This document shows positions 8,425 to 17,508 of a stretch of DNA of 64,000 bases, in pieces. The DNA lies in contig NZ_JMLP01000011.1 of the NCBI RefSeq assembly GCF_000686805.1, positions 303,143 to 367,142 of the forward strand. Reading direction: 5' to 3'. Position 1 is the first letter of the stretch, and each line of letters starts with the position of its first letter. The translations under genes and the position numbers were made by a program. The stretch comes from Bacillus sp. UNC41MFS5. Its GTDB lineage: Bacteria > Bacillota > Bacilli > Bacillales_B > DSM-18226. The notes below the pieces were generated by a model. It saw only the letters and a list, made by a program, of their open reading frames with translations. It was not told the DNA's origin and made no database searches.

Positions 8425-10020
8425 ATGTTACATAAATTGAAACCACTAACCGCCCTGGCGCTCAGCCTTTCGATTTTATCTCAAGGTTTGTCAGTGAATG
8501 CAAATGAAAAAAGAGACAACAATGAGGGGAATTCAGGCGGCCGGTGGTTGAGCGGAGAATATCATGCGCATACCGCTCAATCTGACGATGCGGAAGGATC
8601 TCAGACGCTTGAAAGAGTACTAGACAACACGTTTGATAAGTATGAGATGGATTGGATGGCCATTTCTGATCACTTGCGAATGTCTTCCCGGGATGATGTA
8701 GGAAACCCGATTCCGGGCGGGCCCATTCCGCTGTCTCAGGGAATCTTTCAATTTCAGGCTCCAAAGATAAAACAACTGCAGGAAGCAGGGAAATATAAAA
8801 ATAAAATTATCTTTTCAGGATTCGAATGGGACATGCCTACTTATGAGCATGTCGGTATCGGCATTTTGGGAGACCACCCAGGAGCAGCGGAAAGTTTAAA
8901 AGCTGGAAATCAGTTTGAGTATTTATTTACAAACCGGGATGAAAAGATGTTTGATCCGGCCGATACAGCGGTCTGGAAAGCACAGCAGCAAAGAGCCTAC
9001 ACAACAGCTCAGGATGCTCGGACAGCTTTAGCATGGCTTGAAAAAAAGTACAAGAATACTAGTTATGCCATCTTGAACCATCCTTCGAGAAAAAGGGTGT
9101 ACACCATTTCGGATTTCCGTGACTTCAATAATATCGCACCAGATGTCGTGTTCGGCTTTGAAGGTATGCCCGGCAACCAGATGGAGCCCGACAGAGGCGG
9201 CTTAAATCTTACAACGTCAGAAAACCGGACATACGGCGGTTCTGATTACATGCTTGCGAAGGTTGGCGGCACTTGGGATGCACTCCTCGGAGAAGGACGA
9301 CGGTTCTGGAACTTTTCCAATTCCGATTCCCATTTTGAGATCAGCAATAATCGCCTTTACTCTAGTGGATACTGGCCTGGCGAGTATTCCAAGAATTATA
9401 CGTGGGTGAACGGATACACGATGCAGGATGTTCTTGATGGCATGAAGTCAGGGAAATCTTTCTCCGTATTTGGAGACTTAATTAACGAACTTGATTTCCA
9501 TGCAGCAAGCCGAGGCAGCAAAGCAGAAATGGGTGGAAATCTGCCAGTAAAAGAGGGACAAATGGTTAAACTGACAATCCGATTCAAAAGCCCGCAAAAA
9601 AACAACAATGGCGACCCGGTTCAAGTGAATCATGTCGATCTTATTTCCGGTGAAGTAACAGGAAAAGCCGTACCAGGCACACCTGCATACAGTAAAAACA
9701 CCAACGATACGACTAAAGTCATTAAACGATTTACAAGCAAAGACTGGAATACGGATAATCAAGGCTACCATGTGATTACCTATAAAGTGAAAGTGAGTAA
9801 GGACCAATACTTCCGTCTAAGAGGAACGAATTTAGGAGTAAATGTCTCTGGTGAAACAAGTAATGGTGAGCCATTGATTGATCCAATGACTAATATTGAG
9901 GACAATGAAACTCGTTTTGCCGAAATCAACAAACGAAACTATAAAGATCTTTGGTTTTACTCAAACCCCGTTTTTGTCAGCGTCCACGATGAGAAACATA
10001 ACACTGTGAACAGACAATAA
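8425..10020 (+). CDS. Secreted PHP-domain metallo-phosphoesterase
   Basis: 531 residues from the ATG at 8425, 8 bases after GGAGGG; a longer frame starting at 8392 lacks such a site. Signal peptide ends near NANA/NVNAN around residue 25. The PHP catalytic part shows GEYHAHTAQSDDAEG (HxH), MAISDHLRM, LNHPSRKR and NSDSHFE metal-binding motifs, as in CehA/McbA-type PHP hydrolases. Residues about 360-510 form a beta-rich C-terminal region. It should hydrolyse a phosphoester or related ester outside the cell; substrate unknown. It lies 5.5 kb from the GDPD-PhoD gene, and a relic of that gene follows it. Confidence 0.8.
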   Translation: MLHKLKPLTALALSLSILSQGLSVNANEKRDNNEGNSGGRWLSGEYHAHTAQSDDAEGSQTLERVLDNTFDKYEMDWMAISDHLRMSSRDDVGNPIPGGPIPLSQGIFQFQAPKIKQLQEAGKYKNKIIFSGFEWDMPTYEHVGIGILGDHPGAAESLKAGNQFEYLFTNRDEKMFDPADTAVWKAQQQRAYTTAQDARTALAWLEKKYKNTSYAILNHPSRKRVYTISDFRDFNNIAPDVVFGFEGMPGNQMEPDRGGLNLTTSENRTYGGSDYMLAKVGGTWDALLGEGRRFWNFSNSDSHFEISNNRLYSSGYWPGEYSKNYTWVNGYTMQDVLDGMKSGKSFSVFGDLINELDFHAASRGSKAEMGGNLPVKEGQMVKLTIRFKSPQKNNNGDPVQVNHVDLISGEVTGKAVPGTPAYSKNTNDTTKVIKRFTSKDWNTDNQGYHVITYKVKVSKDQYFRLRGTNLGVNVSGETSNGEPLIDPMTNIEDNETRFAEINKRNYKDLWFYSNPVFVSVHDEKHNTVNRQ

Positions 10021-10048
10021 TTTGTTGCTAATTATATGCGATTAAAAC

Positions 10049-10122
10049 ATTATGCAGGCAAAACAGGTTACACGAATTAAGCAGCAGTCCAAATCGGAGC
10101 AGTGAAAATCCAGCCTGGATCA
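10049..10122 (+). pseudogene. Relic of a PhoD-type gene (copy of 2729-2802)
   Basis: This stretch repeats the 3' part of the GDPD-PhoD gene: GGCAAAACAG, a CACGAATTA block, and a 27-base identical block at 10092-10118 equal to 2772-2798. A one-base deletion (TTATCACG to TTACACG) and an in-frame stop destroy the frame. It looks like the remains of a second PhoD-like gene or of a duplication/recombination event. Confidence 0.75.
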
Positions 10123-10155
10123 TATCTTTCCAGAAATCGATAGACTTCTTATAGC

Positions 10156-10207
10156 AAAAAGAGCGGGCATCATCCTGATAAAGGAGGAAGCCCCTCTTAT
10201 TTTTTTG
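10156..10207. terminator. Bidirectional-type terminator between PHP gene and AraC gene
   Basis: AAGAGCGGGC, about 21-base loop, GCCCCTCTT then a T-run on the plus strand. The hairpin overlaps the stop of the minus-strand AraC gene. Confidence 0.6.
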
Positions 10208-11393
10208 TCCTATTCCTTGCTATACGATAATCGGAAGGGCTAAACTCCATATATTTTTTAAACATGCGGCTAAAATAATTGGCATCATCGAATCCTATTC
10301 TTGCTGCAATCTCGCTTATTGGCAAATCTGTCATCTCTAAATATGATAAAGACATGTCAATTCTCATTCGATTTAAATAATCAATCAAACTACTCCCTAC
10401 TTCTTTCTTAAACAAATGACTAAAATGATGCCGACTCAAGCAACAATATTGTGCTACTTCATTTAGAGAAATACTCTTCTGATGGTTTTCTTTTATATAA
10501 CGGATGGCTTGTTGAATTAAAGGAGTTACTTCATTTCGATTCGTGTTTTCTAATTGCTCCGTAAGCCAAACGGCATATTCACAAACCTGCTTGACACATT
10601 TGTCGTAACGAATAATATGATACAAGTTTTGAATAAAATTAGTATTATTGGAATGGATCGTTATTGCATTTGCACCTGAATCTATCACCCGTTTAGACAA
10701 TAATAAGACGATGGACACTACTTCTGTTTTGAAAATATCCTCATTAAAATGACTAGCGACTGCTAATTTTTCCATGAGTCGTTTCAAATTAAGAATAATC
10801 CCTTCTATATCTCCAATTTTAACAAGTGCAAGCAATTCTGCTTTTTCTTCATTAAACGGATTAATAAGTGGCTCCTCATTATTTCGTTTCATTTCGTAAT
10901 GAAAGATTAATTGATTCCCTTGGAAAAAGCGGCCTGACATCGATTTCCTTGCTTCTAAAAATGATTGGTACAGCGCATAAGGATCTCGATAATATCTGCC
11001 AATACCTATGGATACAGAAAGATCAATACAATTGGTAGCAAGTTGAATTTCTTTCGCCATATTAACCATTTTTCTATTAAACACATTTACGGAATCCTGT
11101 TCTTCCAATTCTAAGAGAAGAGCAAGAACACCCTCTTCAATCCAATTCCAAAGAAAAGGAATACTTACAGTTTCCTCAATTTTTCTCACTAGCTGCTGAC
11201 CAACCTCTTTTTTCCACTCCAAAGAATTCCCGCTTGCCATATCTGGATAACGGTCGATTGAAATAACCATTACTAAATGTGGATGAATAGAAATTCCGAA
11301 TTTTTGTTGTAATTCTGTAAATGTCCCTTCATGAACAAGCGTTCCAGAGAGTAGAAGATGGGAAAAAGCAGCGCTGTTTGAATCTTGCTTCAT
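10197..11393 (-). CDS. AraC-family transcriptional regulator
   Basis: 398 residues. The C-terminal 100 residues are an AraC double helix-turn-helix: ISLNEVAQYCCLSRHHFSHLF then PISEIAARIGFDDANYFSRMF-KK, ending in FSPSDYR. The N-terminal 290 residues contain a GGDEF-fold-like segment (LVMVISIDRYPD; DLSVSIGIGRYY) as in YesN-type regulators, but there is no receiver domain. GAGGGG precedes the ATG by about 8 bases. It is last in a minus-strand group with the MIO-less lyase and transporter, separated from the lyase gene by 76 bases with a terminator, so it is probably the local regulator with partly independent expression. Effector unknown. Confidence 0.85.
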   Translation of the reverse strand: MKQDSNSAAFSHLLLSGTLVHEGTFTELQQKFGISIHPHLVMVISIDRYPDMASGNSLEWKKEVGQQLVRKIEETVSIPFLWNWIEEGVLALLLELEEQDSVNVFNRKMVNMAKEIQLATNCIDLSVSIGIGRYYRDPYALYQSFLEARKSMSGRFFQGNQLIFHYEMKRNNEEPLINPFNEEKAELLALVKIGDIEGIILNLKRLMEKLAVASHFNEDIFKTEVVSIVLLLSKRVIDSGANAITIHSNNTNFIQNLYHIIRYDKCVKQVCEYAVWLTEQLENTNRNEVTPLIQQAIRYIKENHQKSISLNEVAQYCCLSRHHFSHLFKKEVGSSLIDYLNRMRIDMSLSYLEMTDLPISEIAARIGFDDANYFSRMFKKYMEFSPSDYRIARNRTKK

Positions 11394-11430
11394 AATTATA
11401 CCCCTCGTCCGTCCTGTCTTCTAAGTTAAA

Positions 11431-11461
11431 GAAAAGGAAGAAGCTTTCAGCGGCTTCCTCC
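11431..11461 (-). terminator. Probable terminator after the lyase gene
   Basis: On the minus strand GAGGAAGCCGC, loop TGAAA, GCTTCTTCC is followed by TTTTCTTT. Stem has mismatches. It would separate the lyase gene from the AraC gene. Confidence 0.55.
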
Positions 11462-11469
11462 TTAAACAA

Positions 11470-13029
11470 TCAATATTCTATTTCTCCAATTAACTCTTCG
11501 ACTAGTGTAACGATTTCTCCTTCTAGGATGTGGTGGAAAATGATTTCGATATCAGGATGGAAAAAACGGTCCTCTTTTACTGTTGGTACTTTCGCTCGGA
11601 TAAACTGATGAACTTTTCCGGTTACCGGTGATGGACTCAATGATTCGTGGAAATCTAAAGCCTGCGCGCCTAGCATGAGTTCAATCGCTAAAATATATTG
11701 AAGCTTCTTGGAAACTTGATAGGCTTTCTTAGCAGCAAAATAGGCAAAACTCACCACATCCTCTTGATTCGCACAAGTCGAGACATTATCAACGGTAGCA
11801 GGATGTGAAAGAACTCTGATTTCATTTAATAATCCCGCAGCCGTGTATTGTGGAATCATGTAGCCATTATTCAAGCCAGGATTGGCCACTAAGAAGCTGG
11901 GCAGTTCGCTTACATGATAATTCACTAGGCGATCAATCCGACGTTCCGCTATCTTGGCTAAGTTCGCCATCGCGATACACATCGAATCTGCATCCATTCC
12001 AACAAAAGAGCTATCGAAATTCCCACCCATTAAGGCAATTCCATCGTCCCCTTCCGGCCAGATGACTGGATTATCACTGGTGGACTGCATTTCATTCATC
12101 AAGTTTTCCAACGCATTTTTCATTACCTTTTTTACCGCACCATGAACTTGTGGAATACTTCGTAGACTCAGTGCATCTTGTAAGCGATAATCCTGGTACT
12201 TTTCAACAATTTCACTGCCATGAAGAATTTTTGCTAGATTTCGAGCTGTTTTACTCTGTTCCTCATGCTTTTTTAAGGAATGGAGGCGAGGGTCGAAAGC
12301 CTTTATGGTTCCTTTTAACGATTCAAACGACATAGCTCCCGAAATATCTGCGGTCTTCACAGCTTGAATCGCATTGTATAAAGCGAGAGCGGCAAACGCG
12401 GTAACTGAAGTCGTACCACTTAAAAGGGCTAGTCCTTCTTTGCAGCCTAGTACCACTGGTTCCAGCCCTGCTCTTTCTAAGGCTTCACAGCCTGAAAGGA
12501 GTTCTCCATTATACCAAGCTGTCCCTTCACCCATTAATACTAAAGCAATGTGGGCTTCAGGAGCAAGATAGGCCACTGAGCCATCACCAGGTACAACCGG
12601 TAAGATGTCACAGTTCAATAATTCTGCCATTAGTTCTAAAACCGCTAAACTGACTCCTGAAAATCCATGCCCTAACTGGTTTAGGATCATGAACTGAATA
12701 GCTCTAACCACTTCCTTTTCCAGCGGATCTCCGACAGAAACAGCATGCGATCGAACAATATTGCGTTGTAGGATTTCTGCATCGTTCTTCGAGATTACTT
12801 TTGTTACATTGCTGCCAAATCCGGTCGTCACTCCATAAATCGCGCGCTCTTCTTGTAAAAACTTTTCGATTAATTCACGTGAGGTTTTCACCCTGTTACA
12901 ATAAGTTTCTGTAAAAGTAACCTGGGCTGAATATCTTGCAACAGCTATCACCTCATGAATCGAAAGTTCCTTATCTCCAAGAATAACCTCTTTTATGTCC
13001 TTTGGGTGTAAGTTTTCATTCTTGGTCAT
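11470..13029 (-). CDS. MIO-less histidine/aromatic ammonia-lyase homologue (ergothionase-like candidate)
   Basis: 519 residues, the length and fold markers of histidine ammonia-lyase: YGVTTGFGSN (65-74), ALLSGTTS (201-208), QDALSLRSIPQVHG (284-297), STSDNPV (317-322) and NQED (421-424). However the MIO loop, normally GSVGASGDLAPLAH, reads GSVAYLAPEAH (150-160): the Ala-Ser-Gly triad that cyclises to the MIO cofactor is absent and the loop is three residues shorter. The Asn of the usual LINGT motif, which supports MIO, is Ser204. No other ASG exists in the protein. It therefore cannot be an ordinary histidase. MIO-free relatives include ergothionase, which eliminates trimethylamine from ergothioneine by acid/base catalysis. 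A similar elimination from a trimethylated histidine or betaine is the favoured guess. Neighbours: MFS transporter (25-base gap) and MSOX-like oxidase; no hutU, hutI or hutG. Calling it hutH would be wrong. Confidence 0.8.
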   Translation of the reverse strand: MTKNENLHPKDIKEVILGDKELSIHEVIAVARYSAQVTFTETYCNRVKTSRELIEKFLQEERAIYGVTTGFGSNVTKVISKNDAEILQRNIVRSHAVSVGDPLEKEVVRAIQFMILNQLGHGFSGVSLAVLELMAELLNCDILPVVPGDGSVAYLAPEAHIALVLMGEGTAWYNGELLSGCEALERAGLEPVVLGCKEGLALLSGTTSVTAFAALALYNAIQAVKTADISGAMSFESLKGTIKAFDPRLHSLKKHEEQSKTARNLAKILHGSEIVEKYQDYRLQDALSLRSIPQVHGAVKKVMKNALENLMNEMQSTSDNPVIWPEGDDGIALMGGNFDSSFVGMDADSMCIAMANLAKIAERRIDRLVNYHVSELPSFLVANPGLNNGYMIPQYTAAGLLNEIRVLSHPATVDNVSTCANQEDVVSFAYFAAKKAYQVSKKLQYILAIELMLGAQALDFHESLSPSPVTGKVHQFIRAKVPTVKEDRFFHPDIEIIFHHILEGEIVTLVEELIGEIEY

Positions 13030-13054
13030 CTAAAACACCTCTTTATTCAAAAGC

Positions 13055-14434
13055 TTATGATAAATTTCTTTTATTGGATAGCGAAGAATCTATGATTGAA
13101 GAGTTCCCTGTTTCAAGGTCTGGGTTATCTACTTCACTCATTGACAGATACTTGGTTTCTGGTGCCCACGCAATTGAGACAATCGTTCCAATCAATAGAA
13201 TCGCACTCATCGCAATCATAGAAGGTCCCATTCCCCACGAACTAACACTTACAGGTAACAGAAAGGTTCCGATTGCAGAACCAATGCGGCTAACAGCAGT
13301 CGTAACGCCGACACCTGTTCCACGAATTTCTGTCGGGAAAAGTTCTGCGGGATACACTAATGTAAGGTTTGAAGCAGCAGACATCACAAATGTGAAGGTT
13401 GCAAATACAATAATTGCTATAGTATGTGATTCTTTTGGCAATACACTTAAAATAAATAAAGAAATGGTAAGAATGATAAAGGTATAAATGGTGAAGCTTC
13501 TTCGAGTAAGCTTTTCGGTACACCATACCCCAACAATGGATCCAACTAGTAGGAAAAGGTTCAGCTGCATATCAACACTAAACGTTTCTTCAAATCCCAT
13601 TTTACTTAATATGGTAGGGAGAAAGGTATAGATGGCGAAATACGGAACAACCTGACATAAATAAAATAAAGATCCAAATGTTGTCCGCTTCCAAAGATGC
13701 TTACTGAAAAGATCGACCATACGGAAAGCTGTTTTGGAATTTTCTTTAATCGTTTCATCCATTATGGCATTGGGTCCAATATATTTTCTTACGATGGCAC
13801 GAGCCTCTTCCGCACGTCCCATTTTAAGTAACCAGAGTGGCGATTCGGGAGTTCCAATACGCAAAATTAGTACAATAAAAGCGGGAATAGCAGCACTCAC
13901 AAGCATCCATCGCCAAGAATCCGGTCCTGATTTTTGTAAATAAAAACCGACGATATTTGAAACGACATACCCGACAGTCCAGAGTACATTTAAAGAAGAA
14001 AGCAATAATCCTCTATACTTTCTAGGGGCAAACTCAGCAAGTAATGTCGAACCAACTGCGTAGTCTCCTCCTAATGCAATCCCGATCATTAAGCGTAAAA
14101 TGAATAGCGTCCATGGGTCATGTACAAAAAACTGTAACGCAGAGGCAATCGTTATAATCAGAAAATTAGCTAAGTAGATTTTTTGTCTGCCAATTCGATC
14201 AGATAATCCTCCTAGAAATAGGCTCCCAAAAAAGAGACCAATTAAAGCGGAGCTTCCGATTAATCCTTCCCATATAGGTCCTAGTTTCATTTCTGGCCCT
14301 AATAAAGAAAGCGCCATTCCAATAATTCCTAAAGCAAAACCATCCGAAAAATTAGAACCGAAAGTAAGTGCCGTAATTCGAAGGTGAAATTTATTAAGTG
14401 GGGCATCATCCATTAAATATTTTTGATTGCTCAT
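13055..14434 (-). CDS. MFS metabolite transporter (AAHS/sugar-porter type)
   Basis: 459 residues from the ATG at 14434, which follows AAAAGGAG; the longer frame to 14506 lacks a site. Twelve helices; motif GGLSDRIGRQKIY between helices 2 and 3 and LAEFAPRKYRG / YPAELFPTEIRGTG as in the aromatic acid:H+ symporter and organic-cation-type MFS. It probably imports the substrate of the lyase 25 bases downstream. The organic-cation flavour of this MFS branch would suit a betaine such as ergothioneine, but that is inference. Confidence 0.85.
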   Translation of the reverse strand: MSNQKYLMDDAPLNKFHLRITALTFGSNFSDGFALGIIGMALSLLGPEMKLGPIWEGLIGSSALIGLFFGSLFLGGLSDRIGRQKIYLANFLIITIASALQFFVHDPWTLFILRLMIGIALGGDYAVGSTLLAEFAPRKYRGLLLSSLNVLWTVGYVVSNIVGFYLQKSGPDSWRWMLVSAAIPAFIVLILRIGTPESPLWLLKMGRAEEARAIVRKYIGPNAIMDETIKENSKTAFRMVDLFSKHLWKRTTFGSLFYLCQVVPYFAIYTFLPTILSKMGFEETFSVDMQLNLFLLVGSIVGVWCTEKLTRRSFTIYTFIILTISLFILSVLPKESHTIAIIVFATFTFVMSAASNLTLVYPAELFPTEIRGTGVGVTTAVSRIGSAIGTFLLPVSVSSWGMGPSMIAMSAILLIGTIVSIAWAPETKYLSMSEVDNPDLETGNSSIIDSSLSNKRNLS

Positions 14435-14511
14435 AAAAAACTCCTTTTTAATGTTTTTTAATTTTTCAGAAAAATATTCCCAAAAAAATAACTTTCTTCC
14501 TTTCACCCTTT

Positions 14512-14525
14512 TTAAAGCGTTTACA
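14512..14525 (-). promoter_or_regulatory. cre-like box upstream of the transporter-lyase genes
   Basis: TTAAAGCGTTTACA matches the CcpA consensus TGWNANCGNTNWCA at 13 of 14 positions. It lies about 80 bases before the MFS start, suggesting carbon catabolite repression. Confidence 0.5.
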
Positions 14526-14676
14526 CTTTAGCTAACTAAATTATAATGTTTTGAAATAAGGAAGGCTCTAGATAATCATTCGAACTATTAGCACAATATT
14601 GCTATTGTATAGTGAGTTCACCATCAAAAAAAGAAGGAAATCTCGTTAAGAGTCTCCCTCTCTGGCTTTAATATTT

Positions 14677-15807
14677 TTAAAATCGTTGAAGTGTAAACAT
14701 CGAGATATCATAATTTGCTTGACCATCTGTAACTAGATCACAAATAACTTTTCCTATGACGCTTGAAAATTTAAAGCCATGTCCGGAAAAGCCTGCAGCT
14801 ATTATGATATTTGAAAATACAGGGTGACGGTCAATGATAAAATGTTCATCTGGCGTCAGTGTATAAAGACATGTCTTTCCTTTAATAAGAGGGCCATTGG
14901 CTTTCGGCAGGTATTTCTTAATAAAATCTCGACACCCATTCTCGTCTGATGAACCCACTCCATATTCCCGATTGAAACTATCCGGCTCTACCATTTCGCC
15001 TCCATCATGCCTTCCAATCTTTAATCCACTTCCATTAATAGATGGAAAGCCATAAAAATGTTCATTTGATACTTCCATACTAAAAGCAGGAAAATGACTA
15101 GAGTCATAGAGACGCTCATCGCATTCAAACCAGGAGACGGTCTTACGTATCGGTTGAAGAGGAAGTTCAACCCCTGTTCCCTCAAGGATTTTCCCTGTCC
15201 ATGCTCCTGAAGCGACAACCACATAATCAGCAGCATATTGTTCATGTTTTGTATGTACGATGGAACCTTCGGCAAACTTCTCTATTTTTTCCACTTTTGT
15301 ATGAGGTACTAAGGTCATCCCATTCTCTAAACCTTGCCGGCGATAAGCTCGAATACATTCTTCACTAAAAAGCACCCCAGATTTTTTTTCTAAACACCCA
15401 ACTAGGCCCTCTGGTAGGGAAATGCCTTTCCAGCGATCATTAATCGCATCACTTGTTAGGACTTCCTGTGGTAAAGAAAATTCCTTGGCACTTTTGATTA
15501 CCTCTTCGATAAAGGGAGAGCCCTCTGCACCTACACACAAGACACCTGTAGGAGAAAACAACTCCATTCCTGATTCTTGTTCCAATTCCTGCCACAATTC
15601 TTGGGCCCCGAGCGCAAGCGGAACATATTGCCTTCCTTCTCCATATGCATGACGAATGATTCTCGTATCTCCATGATGACTTCCAAAGCTATGTGGAGGA
15701 TCATTAGCATCTATTAATAAAGTCCTTTTCCCAAGTTTTGATAAGTAATACCCCGCAGCCATGCCCATCGACCCTGCACCTACAATTACAACATCATAGT
15801 GGTCCAT
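14677..15807 (-). CDS. Monomeric sarcosine oxidase-like FAD amine oxidase
   Basis: 376 residues from ATG 15807 (GTG at 15819 is an alternative, close to AAGGA). N-terminal FAD-binding motif VVIVGAGSMGMAAGYYL. Very close to Bacillus MSOX: GSHHGDTRIIRHAYGEGRQY (substrate/flavin arginines), GLKIGRHDGG (Lys near the flavin) and GKTCLYTLTPDEHFI with the Cys to which FAD is covalently bound, then AAGFSGHGFKFSS. MSOX oxidatively demethylates sarcosine and related secondary amines to the amine, formaldehyde and hydrogen peroxide. It sits between a MIO-less lyase group and a Rieske betaine operon, which fits N-methyl amine catabolism. The exact substrate is open. Confidence 0.85.
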   Translation of the reverse strand: MDHYDVVIVGAGSMGMAAGYYLSKLGKRTLLIDANDPPHSFGSHHGDTRIIRHAYGEGRQYVPLALGAQELWQELEQESGMELFSPTGVLCVGAEGSPFIEEVIKSAKEFSLPQEVLTSDAINDRWKGISLPEGLVGCLEKKSGVLFSEECIRAYRRQGLENGMTLVPHTKVEKIEKFAEGSIVHTKHEQYAADYVVVASGAWTGKILEGTGVELPLQPIRKTVSWFECDERLYDSSHFPAFSMEVSNEHFYGFPSINGSGLKIGRHDGGEMVEPDSFNREYGVGSSDENGCRDFIKKYLPKANGPLIKGKTCLYTLTPDEHFIIDRHPVFSNIIIAAGFSGHGFKFSSVIGKVICDLVTDGQANYDISMFTLQRF

Positions 15808-15976
15808 CAAACGAATCACGCATCCTTCCATTCTCTTATTTAAGTATGAAATAATAATATCAGAAAATTCTTTTAGATCGGAGGATTTTACTATCCTTAA
15901 AAATTAGGTCATGTATAAATGTGCTCTTTTTTTATTCAATTCTTGCTCCCGAATGGTTCTAAATCTATCCATTAAG

Positions 15977-16009
15977 AAAAACCTACAAAGAACAAGCCTT
16001 TGTAGGTTA
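15977..16009 (-). terminator. Rho-independent terminator of the symporter/Rieske operon
   Basis: On the minus strand AACCTACAAAG, loop, CTTTGTAGGTT followed by TTTTTCTT, 33 bases past the symporter stop. Confidence 0.85.
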
Positions 16010-16041
16010 GTTAGAGATCATATTAGTTTTTTCAACTAAAC

Positions 16042-17508
16042 TTATACTGCTTTTGTATCAATCTCTCTTTCTACCTTTACTGATGTTCTACTAATAGCAC
16101 TGACCGCGAACATGAAAACAATGTTAATGACAAGTGCCGCTATACCGACATCGAGATCTTTTATATACGAAGGGGCTTTCGGAAAGAACGTCGCCATTGT
16201 CGAACTGGTTAGTGTTACATAAGCAACCATGATGACACCGGATATAATCCCTGCAGCTGCACCTGTTTTAGTAACAGGGTTTTTCTTCCATAAACTTAAA
16301 AACAGTGGTGGGAATAATTGCAGCACAAAGCTGTAAGCCATGATTAGTAAGGCAATTATACTGTTTCCGCCGAAAAAAGTGAAAAATAAGGCGATTAGAG
16401 CCACGATAGGGACACACATACGTGTATAGCGTCCAATTTGCTCGTCGGTGGTATTCGGTTTAATCGACTTATAAATATTTTTCGTTAAGATCGTCGCTGC
16501 CGTTAGTAATAACATCGAACACGGGACCAATGCTGTTAAGATACCAGCGGCTCCTATGACTCCGACCACCCAAGGATCGAATGTTGCTTTAGCGATTTTA
16601 AAGAGAGATAAATCTGTATCTGCTCCTTGTAAATTTGGAATTTGTAAAAGGGCCGTGAAGCCAATGAATAAAATGAATACCAATATGATTTGGTACAGCG
16701 GTAAAATAGCTGCATTCTGTCGCAATGTTCTTTCATTTTTCGATGATAAACTGGCACCGAAACATTGAGGCCACATATATTGTCCTAATCCGATCGTTAA
16801 ACAGGTTGAAATATACCAGGATATACTTAAGCCTTCGTCAGGCATTAATAAGAACTCCGGCTTTGCCGCATCCAATGTTTCAAACATCGGCTTAATTCCA
16901 CCATAATAATGAAACGGTAAATAGAAACCTAAAAATAGAATAACACCGAGAAGGAGAATGTCTTTTAAAATGGCTGTTGAGGCTGAACCGTGAATACCGG
17001 ACAATGACACAAAGATTGTGACGGCTACTACCCCAATACACACAGCTAAATTCGGTGAAATTGCACCATAAGAAGCCTCTGATACAATGATTTTAAGACC
17101 TTTTAACTGTAAAACGATATAAGGAATCATCGAAACGACCCCGACGATGGCAACTAATAACCCGAGTGGTTTACTGTCATACTTCTTTGCAAAAAAGTCC
17201 GATTGAGTGATCACTCGATGCTTTTTGGCATAACGCCAAATCGGAGGCAAAATCCAGAACGGCACAATATAACAGAAGGCGTTAAAGATATAGATGATGG
17301 GGCCTCCCATTCGGTAGGTTCCGCCTGTTCCTCCGAGAAATACATACGTTGTAAAAATTTCACCGGCCATTAACACAAACATGACGATTGGACCAAAATT
17401 ACGGCCACCTACAGCCCATTCTTCGAGTTGTTGTCCTTTGCGGGCACGAATCCCTAAATAGAAAGCCAGAAGAAAAGTACCTAAGAGAATGATGATAGGG
17501 CTAATCAT
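16042..17508 (-). CDS. Sodium:solute symporter (SSS family), betaine-operon transporter
   Basis: 488 residues, about 13 helices. EEWAVGGRNFG near residue 31 and GGTGGTYRMGG helix match SSS. It overlaps the DUF3311 gene by four bases (ATGA) and is the last gene of the sigma-54 operon, so it likely imports the quaternary amine degraded by the Rieske enzyme. Paralogue of the symporter at 3588-5090. Confidence 0.88.
   Translation of the reverse strand: MISPIIILLGTFLLAFYLGIRARKGQQLEEWAVGGRNFGPIVMFVLMAGEIFTTYVFLGGTGGTYRMGGPIIYIFNAFCYIVPFWILPPIWRYAKKHRVITQSDFFAKKYDSKPLGLLVAIVGVVSMIPYIVLQLKGLKIIVSEASYGAISPNLAVCIGVVAVTIFVSLSGIHGSASTAILKDILLLGVILFLGFYLPFHYYGGIKPMFETLDAAKPEFLLMPDEGLSISWYISTCLTIGLGQYMWPQCFGASLSSKNERTLRQNAAILPLYQIILVFILFIGFTALLQIPNLQGADTDLSLFKIAKATFDPWVVGVIGAAGILTALVPCSMLLLTAATILTKNIYKSIKPNTTDEQIGRYTRMCVPIVALIALFFTFFGGNSIIALLIMAYSFVLQLFPPLFLSLWKKNPVTKTGAAAGIISGVIMVAYVTLTSSTMATFFPKAPSYIKDLDVGIAALVINIVFMFAVSAISRTSVKVEREIDTKAV

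Noticed and set aside
11470..13029. Annotation as histidine ammonia-lyase hutH
   Set aside because: Overall similarity is clear, but the Ala-Ser-Gly MIO triad and the supporting Asn are missing, and no other hut gene is near.
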